This document shows positions 44,659 through 59,570 of a stretch of DNA of 64,000 nucleotides, in pieces (position 1 is the first letter of the stretch; each line of letters begins with the position of its first letter). The notes under the pieces are model-generated. The model was given only the letters and a program-made list of their open reading frames with translations. It was not told the origin of the DNA and searched no databases. The stretch spans positions 3,162,001 to 3,226,000 of the forward strand of contig JAFREQ010000038.1 in assembly GCA_025331565.1 (NCBI GenBank). Direction: 5' to 3'. The stretch comes from Holacanthus passer (taxonomy: Eukaryota > Chordata > Actinopteri > Pomacanthidae). A program made the translations under genes and the position numbers.

Positions 44659-47097
44659 GGCCAGCTGGCTGTCAGAGGTGGGCCGGGGGGCTGGCGGAGA
44701 CGTGGCCGCGGTGTGAGCAGCGAGGCTCGGCAGCGGCTGTTCTGGGAGCTGCGGTCGTTAGCGGACGGGTCGGACGCAGCATCACTCCGCGTCCCCGCAT
44801 CGTCTGTCGCCAGCTAGCTGCTGCTGCTGCCTCTGTATACAAACACACACAGGCGGATAGTAAAAGAAAGTCTAGCTACTACAGGTTTAAATACATTAAA
44901 AATAGCTGAATTAAGTCATAAGAGCCGAATGGAGAGAAATAATTAGCATGAACATGAAAGTTAACGTTAGCATCAAAACATAAAAGTGCATCAAATACAA
45001 CAAAACACAAGCATGATATTTTCCTTTTTTCACCTTTAACCTTCATTTTAACTGTAGTGAATATTGATATGTTAAAGCTTTATTAGAAGATACTGTGTAT
45101 TTAAATTCTGCTTATTTTAGTTTGAGTCAGTTTTAGTCACACATCTCCCAGAAGTAGGAAAAGTGTGTGTTATGTTTGAGCCATGTTCCTGAGGAGCTCT
45201 TCACAAACTGGAGTCAGGAGTCATGGAGTCATGACTGTGTTTGTGGAGGGGGGAGGAGGGGTGTCATACGGTTCACCCTGTGTCCTCTGCTGGGCCTGAA
45301 TGGAGGGACTGTCTTTGCCTTGGCCAGATCAGTGAGTTCACATCCGTCCTGTCGGCTACAGCCTCTCACTGTAAACACAACACTGCTGTATGATCAGCAG
45401 CAGGAAGGCAGCACACACACACACACACTTACCAATACATGCTGGAAGTGGCAGCACCCTTCATGTTTACTGGTGTGTGTTACTTATCAATCAGAGGAAG
45501 AAAGGACAGCTAGAGGTCCACGGTGTCTCTAGTGAATCAGTACGCACAGTGAAATGGATTCCTGCCTCTGATTATATGTTAGTGATTGAATGGACACTGA
45601 GTCAGTGGAGTGGGACACGATTCTGGGCCAGCACATAATTATAATAATGTAACGGCTGCAATCCTGCAAAGTGTTTGTTACATCCAAACATAGAGTGCAT
45701 GTCGCTTTGTGTTTGAAATATGTCTGCTGACGGCTCCCTTCCTTATGTTAACTACCTGGCTTCCTCAGTTTTTTAGGGGTCAGCAGAACAAGCAGAAAAC
45801 TCAACAATGACATCTTAAATTGATGTGGCAACTTAAGTATGCTAGCAAACTGTTGTCCAACGCTTCCAGCACTAAGTATCTGTGTTAAGCAGCTAGCTGT
45901 GAGCTTTGTCTGCCATTTGGTGCTGGCCAGGCAGTGTTACAGTGCGTTCACCACAACTTTTGCTGCCTGACTGATTCCTTACTTTTGTTTCTTAGAAATC
46001 AAAATACATACTGGCTGGGACATTTTACAATTTAAGAGTGGACCTGTAAGTCCTCTCAGATGGACAAACTATGTAATAGTGACACAGTTTCTAAATTGCC
46101 ATATCTTCTGGCAGTTTCTGGGTACATGTTGCTGTACATAGACACCAATGTTGATATGTCTCAGCAGGCCGTTTTATGGCTTTGTCTCTTGTATGCACTC
46201 TGTTCATGTGTTTCGCACTGCACCTCTCAGATGTCATTTGTTTGTCAAATGCTATGGCCATTACTGTGAAGTCAATTTCCATGTCTAATGGCTGTCATTG
46301 ACTACCAGAACCCATGCTTCTTTCTCTAAAGAACGCTTCAATGTAAAAAACGTCACTTCCTGTGTACCAGAGGATTTTTCCAGTGAATGACCTCTTTGAC
46401 ACAAGCCGGTCAGAACAGCAGAGGAAAACCATCTATGTAGGATCAGTATTGTGTCATATTCATTAGTGAAGCAGCTAAACCTATTTTTGTCCATATTATA
46501 TGAAGTCTGGGGAAAATCTCACTTCACTTCTCGTTTTTTCAGTTCATACACTTCACCTTGGGAGTCTTCCGACCCCTTTCACCCAGACAGATGTCACACA
46601 TCAGGAGTGTTTGTGTGTGTGTGCCAATCTGTATTTCAGAGGAAGTGTGCTATGGTTTGCTGAATGGACACAGCAGATGATGATGGGCCCCCAGGCAGGC
46701 CAGCGCTGGCCTAGAACACACTCCCTCAGGGAAGCCACAACCTCTTTTATATCAGCCCGTGACTGCTTGGCCGTGACACAGCCACTTATCAACTCCCTTT
46801 CTCAGTCTGTCTGTCCGTCCATCTCTCTCTTCTAAAGAGGTTGACCCACTAAATTTCATGACCAACTTCAGGTGTCCTGGTTCTGCTGTAAAAGGATTAT
46901 TTCCGTGAAGAGGGATTAAATTTATCTGCTCTTCTAGTCACACCATTGTTTTGGTTTGGGGGCATCCCCACATTGCTACCACTGTTCACTCAAGAGAGTA
47001 GATGCCCTCTGGCTTTAGATAATAGAGTTTAGCCATATCAGTACAGGAGGACATGAATAATAACACAGTTGTGGCAGAAATACAAAATGTAGTTTTT

Positions 47098-47160
47098 ACC
47101 GGGGCTGAATGATATGCAAATTAATCATGATAACAGTCACAATTGTAGTGGGAATGGTAA
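47098..47160. mobile_element. Possible hAT MITE end
   Basis: GGGGCTGAATGATATGCAAATTAATCATGAT resembles the GGGCTGAACGATAT end of fish hAT elements. No partner end was found. Confidence 0.35.
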
Positions 47161-47589
47161 TTGTTCATTTTCACAGAAAAAAATAAATAAAAATGATGAT
47201 GATGTGATTTGTGCTGGGGTCTGTAGCAAAGAAGCATGTCTTGTTGGTTCTGATTATTGTCACACTTCCTTCATTAGGGGAGGCCGTTTCTGGGCGGTTC
47301 ATTCACAGAAGGATCCTGTCATGCTATTCTGTATTCTCTGTGCTGATTGGCATTTGAACCTCGCCTGTTTATACAAGTTGCCATTTCTGCTCTTTTGATT
47401 ACACTGATGGTGGCTTCTTGCTGAAACGTGTTCGTTTTTACCTACAATATATAAGACTATCTGTGGGTTGCCTGTGTTCTGTTTGTTTAGATCCTTGCTA
47501 CAATCTGATACAGTGTTGATTTAAAGCCGTTTGTACTGCTGCTTTTCACTCTAAGTTCTAAACTAAATAGATTTAAATGTGACATTGTG

Positions 47590-47712
47590 CGGGACGCCCC
47601 CATAGCCTAGAGGCCAAGACACCAACCATGAACCACAAAGTCTCTAGATCAAGTCAAGGCTGGGGACCTTTGTTGCATCTTCCTCCTCCTCACTTCCTGT
47701 CATCTCTCTGTT
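47590..47712 (+). mobile_element. tRNA-derived SINE
   Basis: CCCCCATAGCCTAGAGGCCA includes an A-box-like TAGCCTAGAGG (47603-47613). It is followed by AAGTCTCTAGATCAAGTCAA (B-box-like) and GGCTGGGGACCTTTGTTGCA, with a C/T-rich tail ending CACTTCCTGTC. This order matches a SINE family common in percomorph fish. Confidence 0.65.
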
Positions 47713-47984
47713 GAGCATTGTGTAAAATATATACATTATATTTTTTAAGCACTGGTTACTTGGTTACAATGTGCCATTTAAGAAGCTTTGCTCCAGACTC
47801 TAGACAAGAGAAGACTGAATAATAAATCTACCAAAAAATATCTATTTTAGTTGAAATATCTTTTAATTAAATGTCAAATGTAAAATTCACAAAAAATCTC
47901 ATCAAATCCACAAATCTTATGTCAAAGGAACACCGTCTCCAATGAGTTACTGTACATAGTACTGATAATACAAAAATCCATCTT

Positions 47985-48041
47985 GCAAATTTCCCCACTG
48001 TGGGACAATTAAAGGTTTATCTTATCTCATCTTATCTTATC
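47985..48041 (+). mobile_element. L2-type LINE 3' tail
   Basis: GCAAATTTCCCCACTGTGGG ACAATTAAAGG and four TCTTAT/TCTCAT units. Confidence 0.75.
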
Positions 48042-51000
48042 ATTATGAGCAACTGACATTTCCATCATCATGGAACCAGGAAATTGCTGTAGGTCTACTA
48101 TCTATCGTCAGGTTATATCACTCTGAAAACAAAATCAATTGTGCACATTATTCTTCCCTCCGGGGAGATAAAGCTTCCAGCAAGTCACAAGGTGCATCTC
48201 CTCGACTTTGTAAATGACAGTGTTGTGCATGTGAGCCTACTCTTAATGCAGTCATCAATTAGACGTGAAAGAAGCAGAGTCATGATTGTTTTTACAAGAA
48301 TACTGACTGACCTGCATGAACATCTCTGCATGTTGGCTCAGAGTAACGAGAGAGAGTATTGTTGGGAGCTGAAGACAGGAAGGACAGTTAGTACGGGATC
48401 GCAGCTTAAGAAGGGCTTTTGCTCAGGAATAGGTATGTCATCATGAGACATCAGAACTTGTTCAGACATATTCTTAGCCCATGCAAAAAAAAAAATCCTG
48501 GCTGAAGAACGCCAACATCTCTCTCTATGTGTGCAGAGTTTGCAAGTTGATTTGGTTGACGTTCTCACTATCAAAGGCCCTTCTTATAATGAGAGATTTG
48601 ATTCTGTATGAGCACATTATTTTTGACCAAAGTAAGCACCGTTTTTCTGTTGCACATGAGTCCAAGACGTATTTCATAGTCCTTTAGCCACTGTTAAGAG
48701 TTAAAAAGAAAAACAGAAGAATACAATAAATGTTATGTATTTTATCAATAGATTAGTCAGACAGAAAAAAATAGCATTTCGCTTTTTTATCAACCCAGAG
48801 GAGGTTATATTTCTTTGTGCTTTCCATTTGAATTATTTAACTAACTGTTATTTATTGATAAATCTTTTGCAGTGTTTCCATTATATATACATTTTACTGC
48901 CGCAGGCCACCACACACGTGCACCACCCAGGTACAATAGAACCTCCTCCCACTGCCCAAATGAATAAATATGAAGAAGTAAATGCTAAATCAAACATTTA
49001 TCTTGACACACATTCACAACACTTTTTTAGACTAATCACACATGTTCAGTGTGTATCTCTACTAATTTGAAATTTTACGAGGTAAATGATCAGATCAGTG
49101 TCTAACTCACTTTTTTATTCCTCAGTCTTCTAGTCAATATTTGTGGGTTCCAATGGCAGTAGGTAGAATTATAAGCACTGAAAAGAAACAGATAAGCACA
49201 TCATAAGTGAAAGCTTTTAATTGCCTCACCACAGTATCTCCAGTCTGCTTTCATTCACCCACAGCTGTCTTATTAGTATGATGGGATCAGTATCTTGAGA
49301 TCTAAAGTTTTAGCTTGATAAAGTCAGCTCTCTGCGTTTGAAACTGTGTCATCTTTTCTGATACCCCCACCAGAGGAGACCATATCCAAAAGATTTTTCA
49401 CAACACTTGACAAAATAGCAATTTTAAAGCAGATAAAATTGGACTGAAATGGCATTGCAGTGTTTTGCATTGATACACCAGTGCAGTATTTACTCTTATC
49501 AGCCTAATCTAGAGGCAAACTTGTAACCTATGTATGTGTGACCAAGGTCAACATGTAACTGTTGTCAGTTTATGAAGTAAGTAAGAATTTGAGTTCTTCT
49601 TCTTCAAATGGACACCCACTCACTTCCTGTGTCGATAGTGTGTTGTTTTTTTTGTTTTTTTACTATTGCTGTACTGGTCATAAAATTGTACACTGGCGCA
49701 CTGAGAACTGTAATGCACAACTTATGTATCTTCTGGGCCCCAGATGTACAGTTGAAAACAATGTGACGGATCAACACCCACGTGTTTTCAACACGTATTT
49801 GCATTCACAGTGCCATATTTACACTGCACTTTCTCAATGCTGATTTCGTGTTTTCTCTCCCATTTCTCAACAGCTGTCTACATAGGAAATGTTTTTTCTG
49901 TATAGCTCAGCTGAAGGATTGCATATTTGCTGATTTGAAGGAAGAAAGGAAAATGTCTACATACAGTATGTGGCTTCAAGTCTGCTACATCTGTGAGAGC
50001 TGCATACAGTAGATCCCAGCAATGGGAACTGTAAAGTGCCGTGGAGTTGGTAACTCTCATGAATTATTGAGTCATTCCCTTGTTTTTTAGCCCAGTATCT
50101 TTGAAATGCAGATGAATATGAGCTTATTCTTTTTTTCATTCTGCCTTCACAAATTGGTCCCAGCTCTTTGGGAGTGTTTGAAAATGATTGTAAAATCAAA
50201 ATGATATACCTATTATTACATTTCATGTGTCATCATAATATGTCTGCCTCAATAGGGAGCCTCTAACAAGGTCATGTAAATGTCATTAGTCTCCTTCCTG
50301 AAATAGGAGAGGTGCATCACTGTCTGGATATAGCTGCCATCATTCACTGGTGCACTTCACTGCAGCTCGGTGATCATATCGTGGTTCATTTGAAGCGCTG
50401 TCCGGAAGCAGGCAAACAGACAGCACTATCAGATTATGGGGCCATTGTCTCCACTCAGATGTCTCACTGTGGTTGTATGAAATTCAAGGTAGTGCAGCTG
50501 CCCAGTGAAGGCAGTTTAGCATTACAAATTACTCACAAACAGATGGTTTATTCGTTCTATAAGAACAGCCTATCTAATTATATGTAAAAGCCTATTCTTC
50601 TATTTTATAGTCATGTTGATGTGTGCAAGATTTTTGGCTTGATTTCTATCATAACAGAGGTTTACAGTGACCAACACTATTCATCTTGCCCTTGTTCCGA
50701 GCTGATTTCACAGTCACTCATTATTTGAATCCTGGAACCAGAGGCTCTGTGTCAATACCAGCTTGTGGCCTCAGGCACAGATGGAGAGATACTACATGAA
50801 CAGCAGAAAAGACACAAGCGTACTTGTCAGAGAGCAGCAAGGTTTGAGCTATATGGATTTAAAGGGTCAGTACTAATAGGTCACTAGGTTGCTAATATGT
50901 TTGGTTTGAAGCTGATGAATACTTAATATCACGAAATTTTACATTATAATTCCTTTAGTAACCAATATAAAAGTATTTAGTACTTTTTGAATTCCCCAAA

Positions 51001-52861
51001 TATTTATGATTAATTTTATGTATAAAACATTTTGCAATATTATTCATGTAAAGGTAGAAAATCTCTAGAAACAACTACTTTAGATGATATTGGGAGACTC
51101 TTTATTTTAATTTACTTTAAATTCTTTATGATGGTGTTTTTTTTAGACGTGAAAGCAGCTTGTCAAGGCAGGGTGAAGCAGCTTTTACTGCTATTTTTTC
51201 TGTAAAAGAAACTCAGCAAAGCAACAATCTAAGAACCCTGATGGCTACTAATATCGAAACTGTGTCTCATACTTAATCAATATAGTGGCTTTAGAGTCAA
51301 GAGTCAGATGAACTTCTTGTAAAAAATTGCCAAAACTGATTAAACTCTCCAGTCTGTTAAGCTGCTGCAGAAGACACAGAAAACGATGTCATTAAGAGAG
51401 TGCCAGTCAAAGCTGAAATAATTGAAAATCGTGGAGAATGTGATGGAAACATGACAGTTATGTACATGTATTCATTTGAGGATTCTCATCAGTCCACACA
51501 GATCTGATGTTTCCATCTGCTGCTGTTTCGTCTCTTCAAGCTTCAGTGGACGTTTAAATCACATGCTTCATGTACATCAGGATTCATTCATTGAGTCTGT
51601 TCTGGCTGCACTTTGTCACATTATGTTTTCATGGATAAACCAATTTGACCTCCTCAGCCAGGCGTAAAAACGTTTTGCGATGTTTCAACATGTTTTTCAA
51701 ATTTCTTTTGTTTCCACTCATTTTTTTACGAGCAAATTGCAAATGCAGATGAAAACTTGTGGGTGGGAGCAGACTCATAGAGGAAAGACCTACATGAAAC
51801 ATACAATTACCAAGTGTTTTTCTGTAACGCCCTGTTATAGCTCTCCCTTTTCTGAAATAGAAAACGTTACCAGTGCATGGTTGACTTATTGGCCAAAATA
51901 CATATTAACTCCACTAGCTGTGATTATGCTAGAAAAGACAGCTTATGCTCTGTGGCTGCTAATAAATGGCTGCGTGTATCTGTTTGCCCTCAGTAAGCAG
52001 CTCCTAGGACAGCTGTCTGCCTGCAGTTGCTGAGCCAGCAGCAGGTTTCCTGTAGGCCTGGAGGCTGCTGGGATTGACAGCTGTCCTCTGCCTCCATCTG
52101 CAACCCCACCCCCCCACCACCACTCCTCACTTGAGCTCACTACTTTGATGATATGATGACAAGCCACAATGTGCGAATCACAGAGGGGAAGTGTGAGCAG
52201 TAAGTTGTTATCTGGCAGTAAATGTGCAGTCACATGGTGTCAGTTAATAAATGCTGCAGCTTCCCAAGACAAAAAAAAGTCTAATCTGTTATTTCCCCAA
52301 ATGCTGGAAAAGTGAAGGGGTTGAGTCCAGAAGTAAGAATCAACTTTGGCCCCAGAGGAAAACAAACTCCACTGTGCTTCTCGACTACGATCTGGCAGCT
52401 GCACAGGAGCAGCTAACATGTGCTAACACATTGCTAAAAATGAAGCACATTAATTTTTATATCGAGGGAAAAAGAATTAGAATCAACACAGTGTCCATCC
52501 TCACACACCCTCCTCTCCCCTCGCTGATTATTTGATTGGATCTCTCCTTCCTTTCTATTGTTTTGTGAGTCTATCATCAGTTAATCGCTGTTTTTCTAAT
52601 TGAAGCTGTGCTGATGGTCTCGGATTGTTTCAAGTATGATCTAACTAAACATTACTACTTTCTATGCGTACATTGTTTACTGATTAAAGACCGATAAATT
52701 CTAACACTGAATGTCTTTAGTATTTGACTGATAATGAGTAATTTTATAACTTAAAACACACATTACCACATTGTAATATGCAATTGCAGTCAAAAGTACA
52801 CAAAGTAACTGCAGTCTGCACTCCACATGCTAAATGCAGGTTTTTGGGGAACAACTTGGGT

Positions 52862-52960
52862 AGAGCTGCAACGACTAGTTGATTAATCGATAGGTCGGTT
52901 AATTGCTAGCTATTCTGATAAGCCATTCATCGTTTAAGTAATTTTTCAAAACTTGAGTAA
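52862..52960. repeat. hAT-type repeat fragment
   Basis: AGAGCTGCAACGACTAGTTG ATTAATCGATAGGTCGGTTAATTG is the 5' portion of the dispersed fish repeat whose internal part occurs at 30405. Confidence 0.5.
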
Positions 52961-55900
52961 GACATGACCACTAGCAAAACCTACAGTACATAACTGAGCA
53001 TAAATAAGTATTCCAACCAATATACTGGCATTAGTATTCCCCATCCCCAATGTATTGATATTGTGTATACTGTATATATATTTGTATACATTCGTTTCAA
53101 TCACATCAATGAAAATCTCTTCAGTTTTTTTTAAAGTTTTGTCAGTATTTTAAAACCCATGCCTAATGTCTACATACCAGATGCCATTTATAGTCCTCCT
53201 CTGGATTTCACATCATAATCGCACATGCACTCACGATGTATGAACCCTGTACTCAAACCATATCACAATAAGGGTTAGGTATTTGATTTTATAGTTCACA
53301 ATCACTCTTATGATTATTGTCAACATCAAGTTAAACGGTTTGCATATTGAGATCATGTAGATATACAGGTGTTATTCAAAAGCAGGTCAGACATTGTGTT
53401 AGTGTGTATCTACTCATAACAACACCCTAAGCCACTGAGCGAGTTTGTTCTACAGATGGATTCCTCTGAGTTTGGGAGTCCTTGGAACATAGTATTTGTA
53501 TCTGTCCCGCAGCTGCATCAGGACTTGGCTGTTGAAGAAGTCAACTTGGAATGAGTGCTTATTGTCAGGCAAAACGTTTACAAGGGAGTGAGGGGTGCGT
53601 GTGTAAATTTCCCATCCATCACTGCAAAGACGGGATTCTCAATAGACACAGACATGTTTGTGGGTGGGAAGCCAGTGAGGGTTCTCTTTCTTATTGCTGT
53701 TGCTACTTCTACTGGTTGGTTGTGTTACACTCAGAGTGAAACTTGTCAATGGCAGATGAAACAAAGGTCAGGCCAATAGTAAGATTAGTGTGTGAAAGAC
53801 TGCAGTACATAGGAAACTGGGTGTTCCAAATTGAACATGAATGGTTGAATTGTAAATAAATCTCTTTTTTTAATAGGCAGTTTGCACATCACACTAAATA
53901 GTGATACAAATGTAAAGGAAGAACTGCTGGAGCTGGGCCAGTATGACCAAGATTGATGGTTTTGATCTATGAAATTATAGTAAAACCAATATGCAGAGAA
54001 ATAAATCGCTATTTGTTGTTACATAGGTTCATTTTCATTCAAATTTTGTTCAAATTTTCATTTGAGCAGCCTGTTGTGCATCAAAGATAATATCGAAGGG
54101 AAATTACAACATTCTCATCATTTATTAGTTATCATTTAGTCGAGTATGATCAGCCAACAGTTCAGTTCAGTCTAGCAGTTTCGGGAGCTCAATGTTAGAC
54201 AAGCACAGCTGCCAGTATGAGAAAAAATCTGCCCAGTTTTGTGCTATACCTGTGAGAAAAAGGGTGCAGACAAACTGTAGTGTGCTGGCATCTTTCTCAC
54301 ACAGTGATCTGCATATCTTGTTCTTTTAGACGTTACCTACTCAATGATGCGTCACAAGTTATCTGGTCAGATATGACTAGAAGACCTATCTTGTCTTTCA
54401 AATTAGGGGAGACAAGAACAGTGAATAAACACAGCTCCAGTTGTTCATAACTATATGATGATACTTTCATGATATAATCGCGTCTTTTTCTTATCATTAT
54501 GGCATCTCAAGTTGTTTGGTTTTAACAAGAAGCATTTGTTTTTATTACAAGATGAGTTGGTAGAATATAACAAGTTATAATATAACAAGAAATGTTTGTA
54601 TGCTGCTATAATGTAAAATAGATGGAGTGAATTCTATATCTATTTTACTATCTTAATTTTAATCCTAACACTACTGAGGCTAGTGAGTATTTCAGAGTTG
54701 GCATGTCCTTGAATTTCTGCTTAATCTGATTAATAGCAATGAAACATTTCTTCTGTCAGTTTTTTAGTGCCAAGTCAAACCTACAGGGACTTCCCCAAAT
54801 CGTAGAACACGCACTGACAGAGTACTTTATTCCAGAACTATTCATGCAGCCTTTGGTTTCCCTCCAGCTGATAATGACAAATAACACAAAGTCTTTCTTA
54901 TGCACGGCCTCGTACATTTCAAAGGTTTTATAACAATACTGTCTACTGTGCTCAGTAATAACAGAGTCTCACTATGTCTCACATCAAGCATGAAATAGAA
55001 CCTAATTTGTGTGAATGAGTCATTGATAATTTGTCTGACATTGGCTACAGTGCATTCACTTTAGGCATTCATTGTCTTATTTAACTACAGTTGCAGTACA
55101 AAAACACTAAGGCTGAACAAATAAGAGTTTATATGAAGTCAACAGTATCAGTTGTTTCTCTGGCCCCAATGTTTTTAGCAGCTAATGTCCAATTTAGTGG
55201 TCTTCTTTTAAAGCCCATAGTAGTTTTTCACATACAATACACTTGAATTATTGCAATAGTAATGCTAGTAGATGGTATGGTCTTTTTTTCTGTCGAGCTC
55301 AATGGGTCTAAACAGAGACTTTATTGCATTTGTTTGCTAATGTGATTAAGCTGTTGCCCTAGCCCTTCTCAGGAAAAACTTCACAGTAAGAAGGATCATG
55401 TCACCATCTTATCGTGATATGATACAGAGATGCAGTGTTAGAGAGTTTTCATAGTGGGACTGTCCTGGTGTTGAGGTCATCCTGCCTGCACGCACTCAGG
55501 TTACCTATGAACATTTGACATTTACCCACTTCAGGTAAATAAATAACCAGTTCCAAACATTTGCTTCATGTGAAAGTAGACAGCAGTCAGTGCCTTTGTT
55601 TGCATGCATTTATTACACAAAGTGGCCACCATATATGATTGCGATTCATCCAGTTTAATACCACGAAATCTGAGCTCAGCCTTTACCCAGAATCCTGACG
55701 ACGGTACAGAAAGGCTCATGTGAGATAGAGGGACAGTGCAGGAAGAAGTGTTGTCACGTGTATGAGCAAAATCCAAATGACTGTGTCCTGGTTAGAAGCT
55801 CATCTGGCCTTCAAATGTAGCAGTTTAGAAGCAATGTTTTGCTCGTTACTACATTTCACCCAGAAATGAGGAGGAAAAGGCTCCCAGGAATTTCTCTCTT

Positions 55901-56540
55901 CCAAGGCTTTCTTTTTCCCTTGCGGAAGGGAGCTTCACAGGGGTTTCTGGACTTGCCTGTCTTGACTACATCCATTAGTGGGATTATACACTTCGAATAT
56001 CTTAAATCTTAGAAAATGCTCATCAGAAAATCAGTTAGGTCCAGGTGTCCATGTGTTCGATGTGATGATTTTTGTGGAATTGTTGTACATGAGTTGCTAT
56101 AGGAAGACATGATGATCTTTAACAGGTCTCTCCACCCTGACATTCATTCATTCATTCATTCATCTTTAGCCTGAAAATATCAGCGTAAAACCACTGCTCT
56201 CTGCAGCCGCAGTCCAGTTCTCCCCAAAACTATCAATACCAGCCTTCAAGCCATCATTATTCAGACCTTGCCTTGTTGCCCCAACTCATGAACCAACCCT
56301 CCATGCTCTCAGCACATTTTAAAAATGTATTTTCTCTCTCGCAGTTTTGTAAGTCTCACTGTGCAAGCTCAAATTCATAAACCATGCAGCTGCCTGGTAA
56401 GCAGAGAGCTGCATCTGCATTGTGAGTGCAAAGCAAGAGTAAAATCAGACTTTCTTTGTGCTTTGTTTTACAACACTGCTGAGTTTGGTTAGCCGTTCAT
56501 TGTTCTTCTGTCTCGGTCAGAGGGCCTCTCTCACTCCTTC

Positions 56541-56542
<2 letters not shown>

Positions 56543-56584
<42 letters not shown>
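56543..56584. repeat. (AC)n microsatellite
   Basis: Uninterrupted AC dinucleotide run in ubash3b intron 1. Confidence 0.95.
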
Positions 56585-56586
<2 letters not shown>

Positions 56587-56848
56587 CTAATCTGTGAGCA
56601 CAGTTGCTGTTTTTATTTTGGTTTTGTAAAGGAGGGCACTACGGGGTTGAAAGGATCAGGAACTAAAGTAGATTTGATGTGGCATTTAATCTCATGCCCA
56701 ATTTGATGTGGACTCAATGTGTGTGTGTTCATTCACATATTTCAGTCTGTGGGTGGCTGTGCACTAAAGTGCTTGGTACTTGTTTGCTGCTGTTTGCATG
56801 TGCATGTGTTCATGTGTCATCTTCTGTCAGGGGCTTTTACGTGTGTGT

Positions 56849-56851
<3 letters not shown>

Positions 56852-56898
<47 letters not shown>
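56852..56898. repeat. (TG)n microsatellite
   Basis: Uninterrupted TG run; the 170-codon open frame through it is an artefact. Confidence 0.95.
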
Positions 56899-56899
<1 letters not shown>

Positions 56900-59334
56900 C
56901 ACTGATGACTGCGCCATCTGTGCCTGTAGTACCTTTGCCAATACAGCGACTGGAGCGGCTCCAGCAGCCAGCGTCCTCCAGCTCCTGCCGTCCCACATGC
57001 ACTTCACTGAGACACGACAGGAAGCTCCTCCATCTTGGACCGGCTTCCTGCTCCATTCTCCCTCCCACTGCGCTCCAGTAATGCTGCTGGATGACTGGGT
57101 TGAAATGATTGGAGAGGAAAATAGATTTGATGAGACATTTAATTACAGACCTCATTGGATGTGGATATTGCTGGTGTTAATGAGCGTTTAGTAGAGCCAA
57201 ACTGCAAAGGCAGGTTGTGCTCCTCAATATTTATGAATTTCAGACCACTGCAATGGATTTTCAGCGACTCTTAATTTGTTCTTCCTGCACCCACTGTACT
57301 CGGCAGATAGGACATGACATATCCAAATGTAGAAGAGCAAGCATCAGAGTGTGAAAAACAAGAATCTGCTGTTTCCTGAAACTCAGGATGACCAAGCTGA
57401 TCTAGAGATAAAACACAGCTCTACGTGACTGCACTCCAATTCTAATGTTACATGATAGCTAATCTCGAGCTACACATAAAACTTATTGCTGTTTCTTGTT
57501 TAGCTCAGCCTTTCACGGAGAGGCGCTAGTCTCAGTCTCAGGCCAGAGACTTTTATATGTAGAACGAGTAAGACCATTAGACATAACAATAATACTGTGA
57601 AAGAGCATCATTGCAAGAGAAGAAGGGACCCTTTCCAATTAGTTATCCAGTAATGTAAATATTGATCATTTTTAATTCTATTAATGTCTTTCGGGAATCA
57701 ATATGTTGAGCTCAAGAGAAACGCAACAAGAAAGCTTTCAAAACAGAAAATAGTCCAACCGAGTGACTGACAGGAAATATCCTCTACTGAAAGCTTCAGT
57801 CCAAACTAACCAGCCTTCAGAAACCATCAGTGCTAAATGTCACACCACTGTCAACTTACTTTCTGTGTTTAGTTTCAATTTTAATTTTGCTAAAGCAGGC
57901 TTAACGAGGTTAAGGTTCTTTACAACGTAATCATAATCATGGACTATCTTATCGCCCCAATTTTTATGTCTCATCTCTAAACAATGAAAATGTAAAGCCT
58001 TTTTATGATATTTTATTATAGTTTGCATGTTTGGAAAAGCATTTTATATTATAGTTTATTATTATATTCAGAATTGGATTGTCAATTGTGTATCTGCGAA
58101 AGTATGTGAATATGACAAATATGCTATCATATTTTGAGCCTAAATAGATGGAAAACAAGTTCTTATTTTTTCGTTTTTATAATTCTTAAAGTTTAAATTA
58201 TTAAAAATTAAATTAAAAATTTCAAGTTCAGTTGTACTTCAGAATGGAGCTTGCTAGCGAACTGTTTCAAAAGCTTGGAATAGCATGAGAAGCTAAGTTT
58301 TATATAAGTTACATTTATATACATTATTTACTTATTAACTTAAGGCCTAGTGTGTTAAATTGACATTAATTGGTGCATCAGAATTTTTTGTTTGTTAAAC
58401 AGTGTGTCTCGATAATCCTTAGAGGTATTGGCCATGTAAATGATCAGAGATGAAAATTAAATTATTCATTCATTCATTTTGTAGCTGATTTTGCACATTT
58501 TCCCTGCAAGTCACAGATTTTTAGACAGTAACATCATAACAAATGAAGAACTGCATCTAAGACCTTTATCGTCATTGTATGTTTTAGAGGGCATTTGCAA
58601 TACATGCAATAATAATAATACAGTGTTTCTCTTGATCTGTTGAGGATGTTGCTTGTAATATGTGTTTTCCTTTTGTCATTCCATTAACCTAATACACGTA
58701 CTGACAAATGTAAATGTCTTTATAATTTCTCTTTATATCATCATTGTAATTGTCATTATAATATAATTAATTTCCAACAGTAGGTGTCTCAACATTGAAA
58801 AACAAGTGCTGTTGCATGTGGCACGTGTGCCTTGTATATACTGTGTTGTTCTTTTCTGCTGTGACCTAAATGTCTTTATGTCAGCACATTTAGCGTGTTA
58901 TAGTTCGTGCATGTGCTTCTATATATTGTGAGATGACAACGATTGAGTTTAGCACTCCAGTTAATTGGAGCACTGCTTAATGGTTTACTCTTGTACTGTG
59001 AGATTATGAAATGTAAATTATTGAACAGGGCAACATATAATTTTCACTAACAGGAGACAGTAATAGTAATCAGCTGTTTATAAAATGTGACAACTTGTCC
59101 TGATCTACCCTACATAGATTTACTGCACATTTTCAGCTGGCACAGTTTATACAACTTTATTAATCCCAGACCTTGAATCGAACTCTAAATTCCGGATAAG
59201 ATGGGTGGATGGATGGACGGACCAGACAATAACACAAGATAGTCGATACTGAAAATACATCTGTTCCTAAATTGTGACAACTTGACCCAGTTTGTTATTG
59301 CAGGCCATCTACTGCTCCCATGTTCCTGCTGTCA

Positions 59335-59358
59335 TTATTATTATTATTATTATTATTA
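59335..59358. repeat. (ATT)n trinucleotide repeat
   Basis: Eight ATT units. Confidence 0.9.
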
Positions 59359-59399
59359 CATCTTTATGTGGCTATATGGAATTTGCAATGTGCCACTGT

Positions 59400-59570
59400 A
59401 TGTTCTCTCTCTCTCCCTCTCTCTACCACACTGGTGGAGGCAGATGGCTGCCCACCCAGAGCCTGGTTCTGCTCGAGGTTTATGACTGTTAAAAGGCAGT
59501 TTTTCCTGGCCACTGTGGCCAAGTGCTTGCTTGTGGTGGGAATTGCGTGGCAAAGTTTATGCTCCACAAC
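59400..59570 (+). repeat. Teleost interspersed repeat (GGCAGATGGCTGCCCACCC family)
   Basis: A CT-rich run is followed by GAGGCAGATGGCTGCCCACC, CAGAGCCTGGTTCTGCTCGA, then AAAAGGCAGTTTTTCCTGGCC and CCAAGTGCTTGCT. I know this string as a very frequent fish repeat; its class is uncertain to me. Confidence 0.55.

Larger units (their letters stand above)
44270..44830. promoter_or_regulatory. CpG island at the ubash3b 5' end
   Basis: This is the most GC- and CpG-rich stretch of the window. It contains GGTGGGCGGGGTCGCGGGGC (Sp1-type GC box region) and spans the presumed 5' UTR, coding exon 1 and the start of intron 1. This fits a CpG-island promoter; no TATA box was noted. Confidence 0.7.

Noticed and set aside
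56679..57191. 170-codon plus-strand frame in the ubash3b intron
   Set aside because: It passes through a (TG)n microsatellite, giving poly Cys-Val. No homology to UBASH3B exon 2 or any known domain.
57500..57545. A sixth vault RNA (TTTAGCTCAG present)
   Set aside because: Only the A-box-like core is there; the rest of the box, B box, closing stem and terminator are absent.
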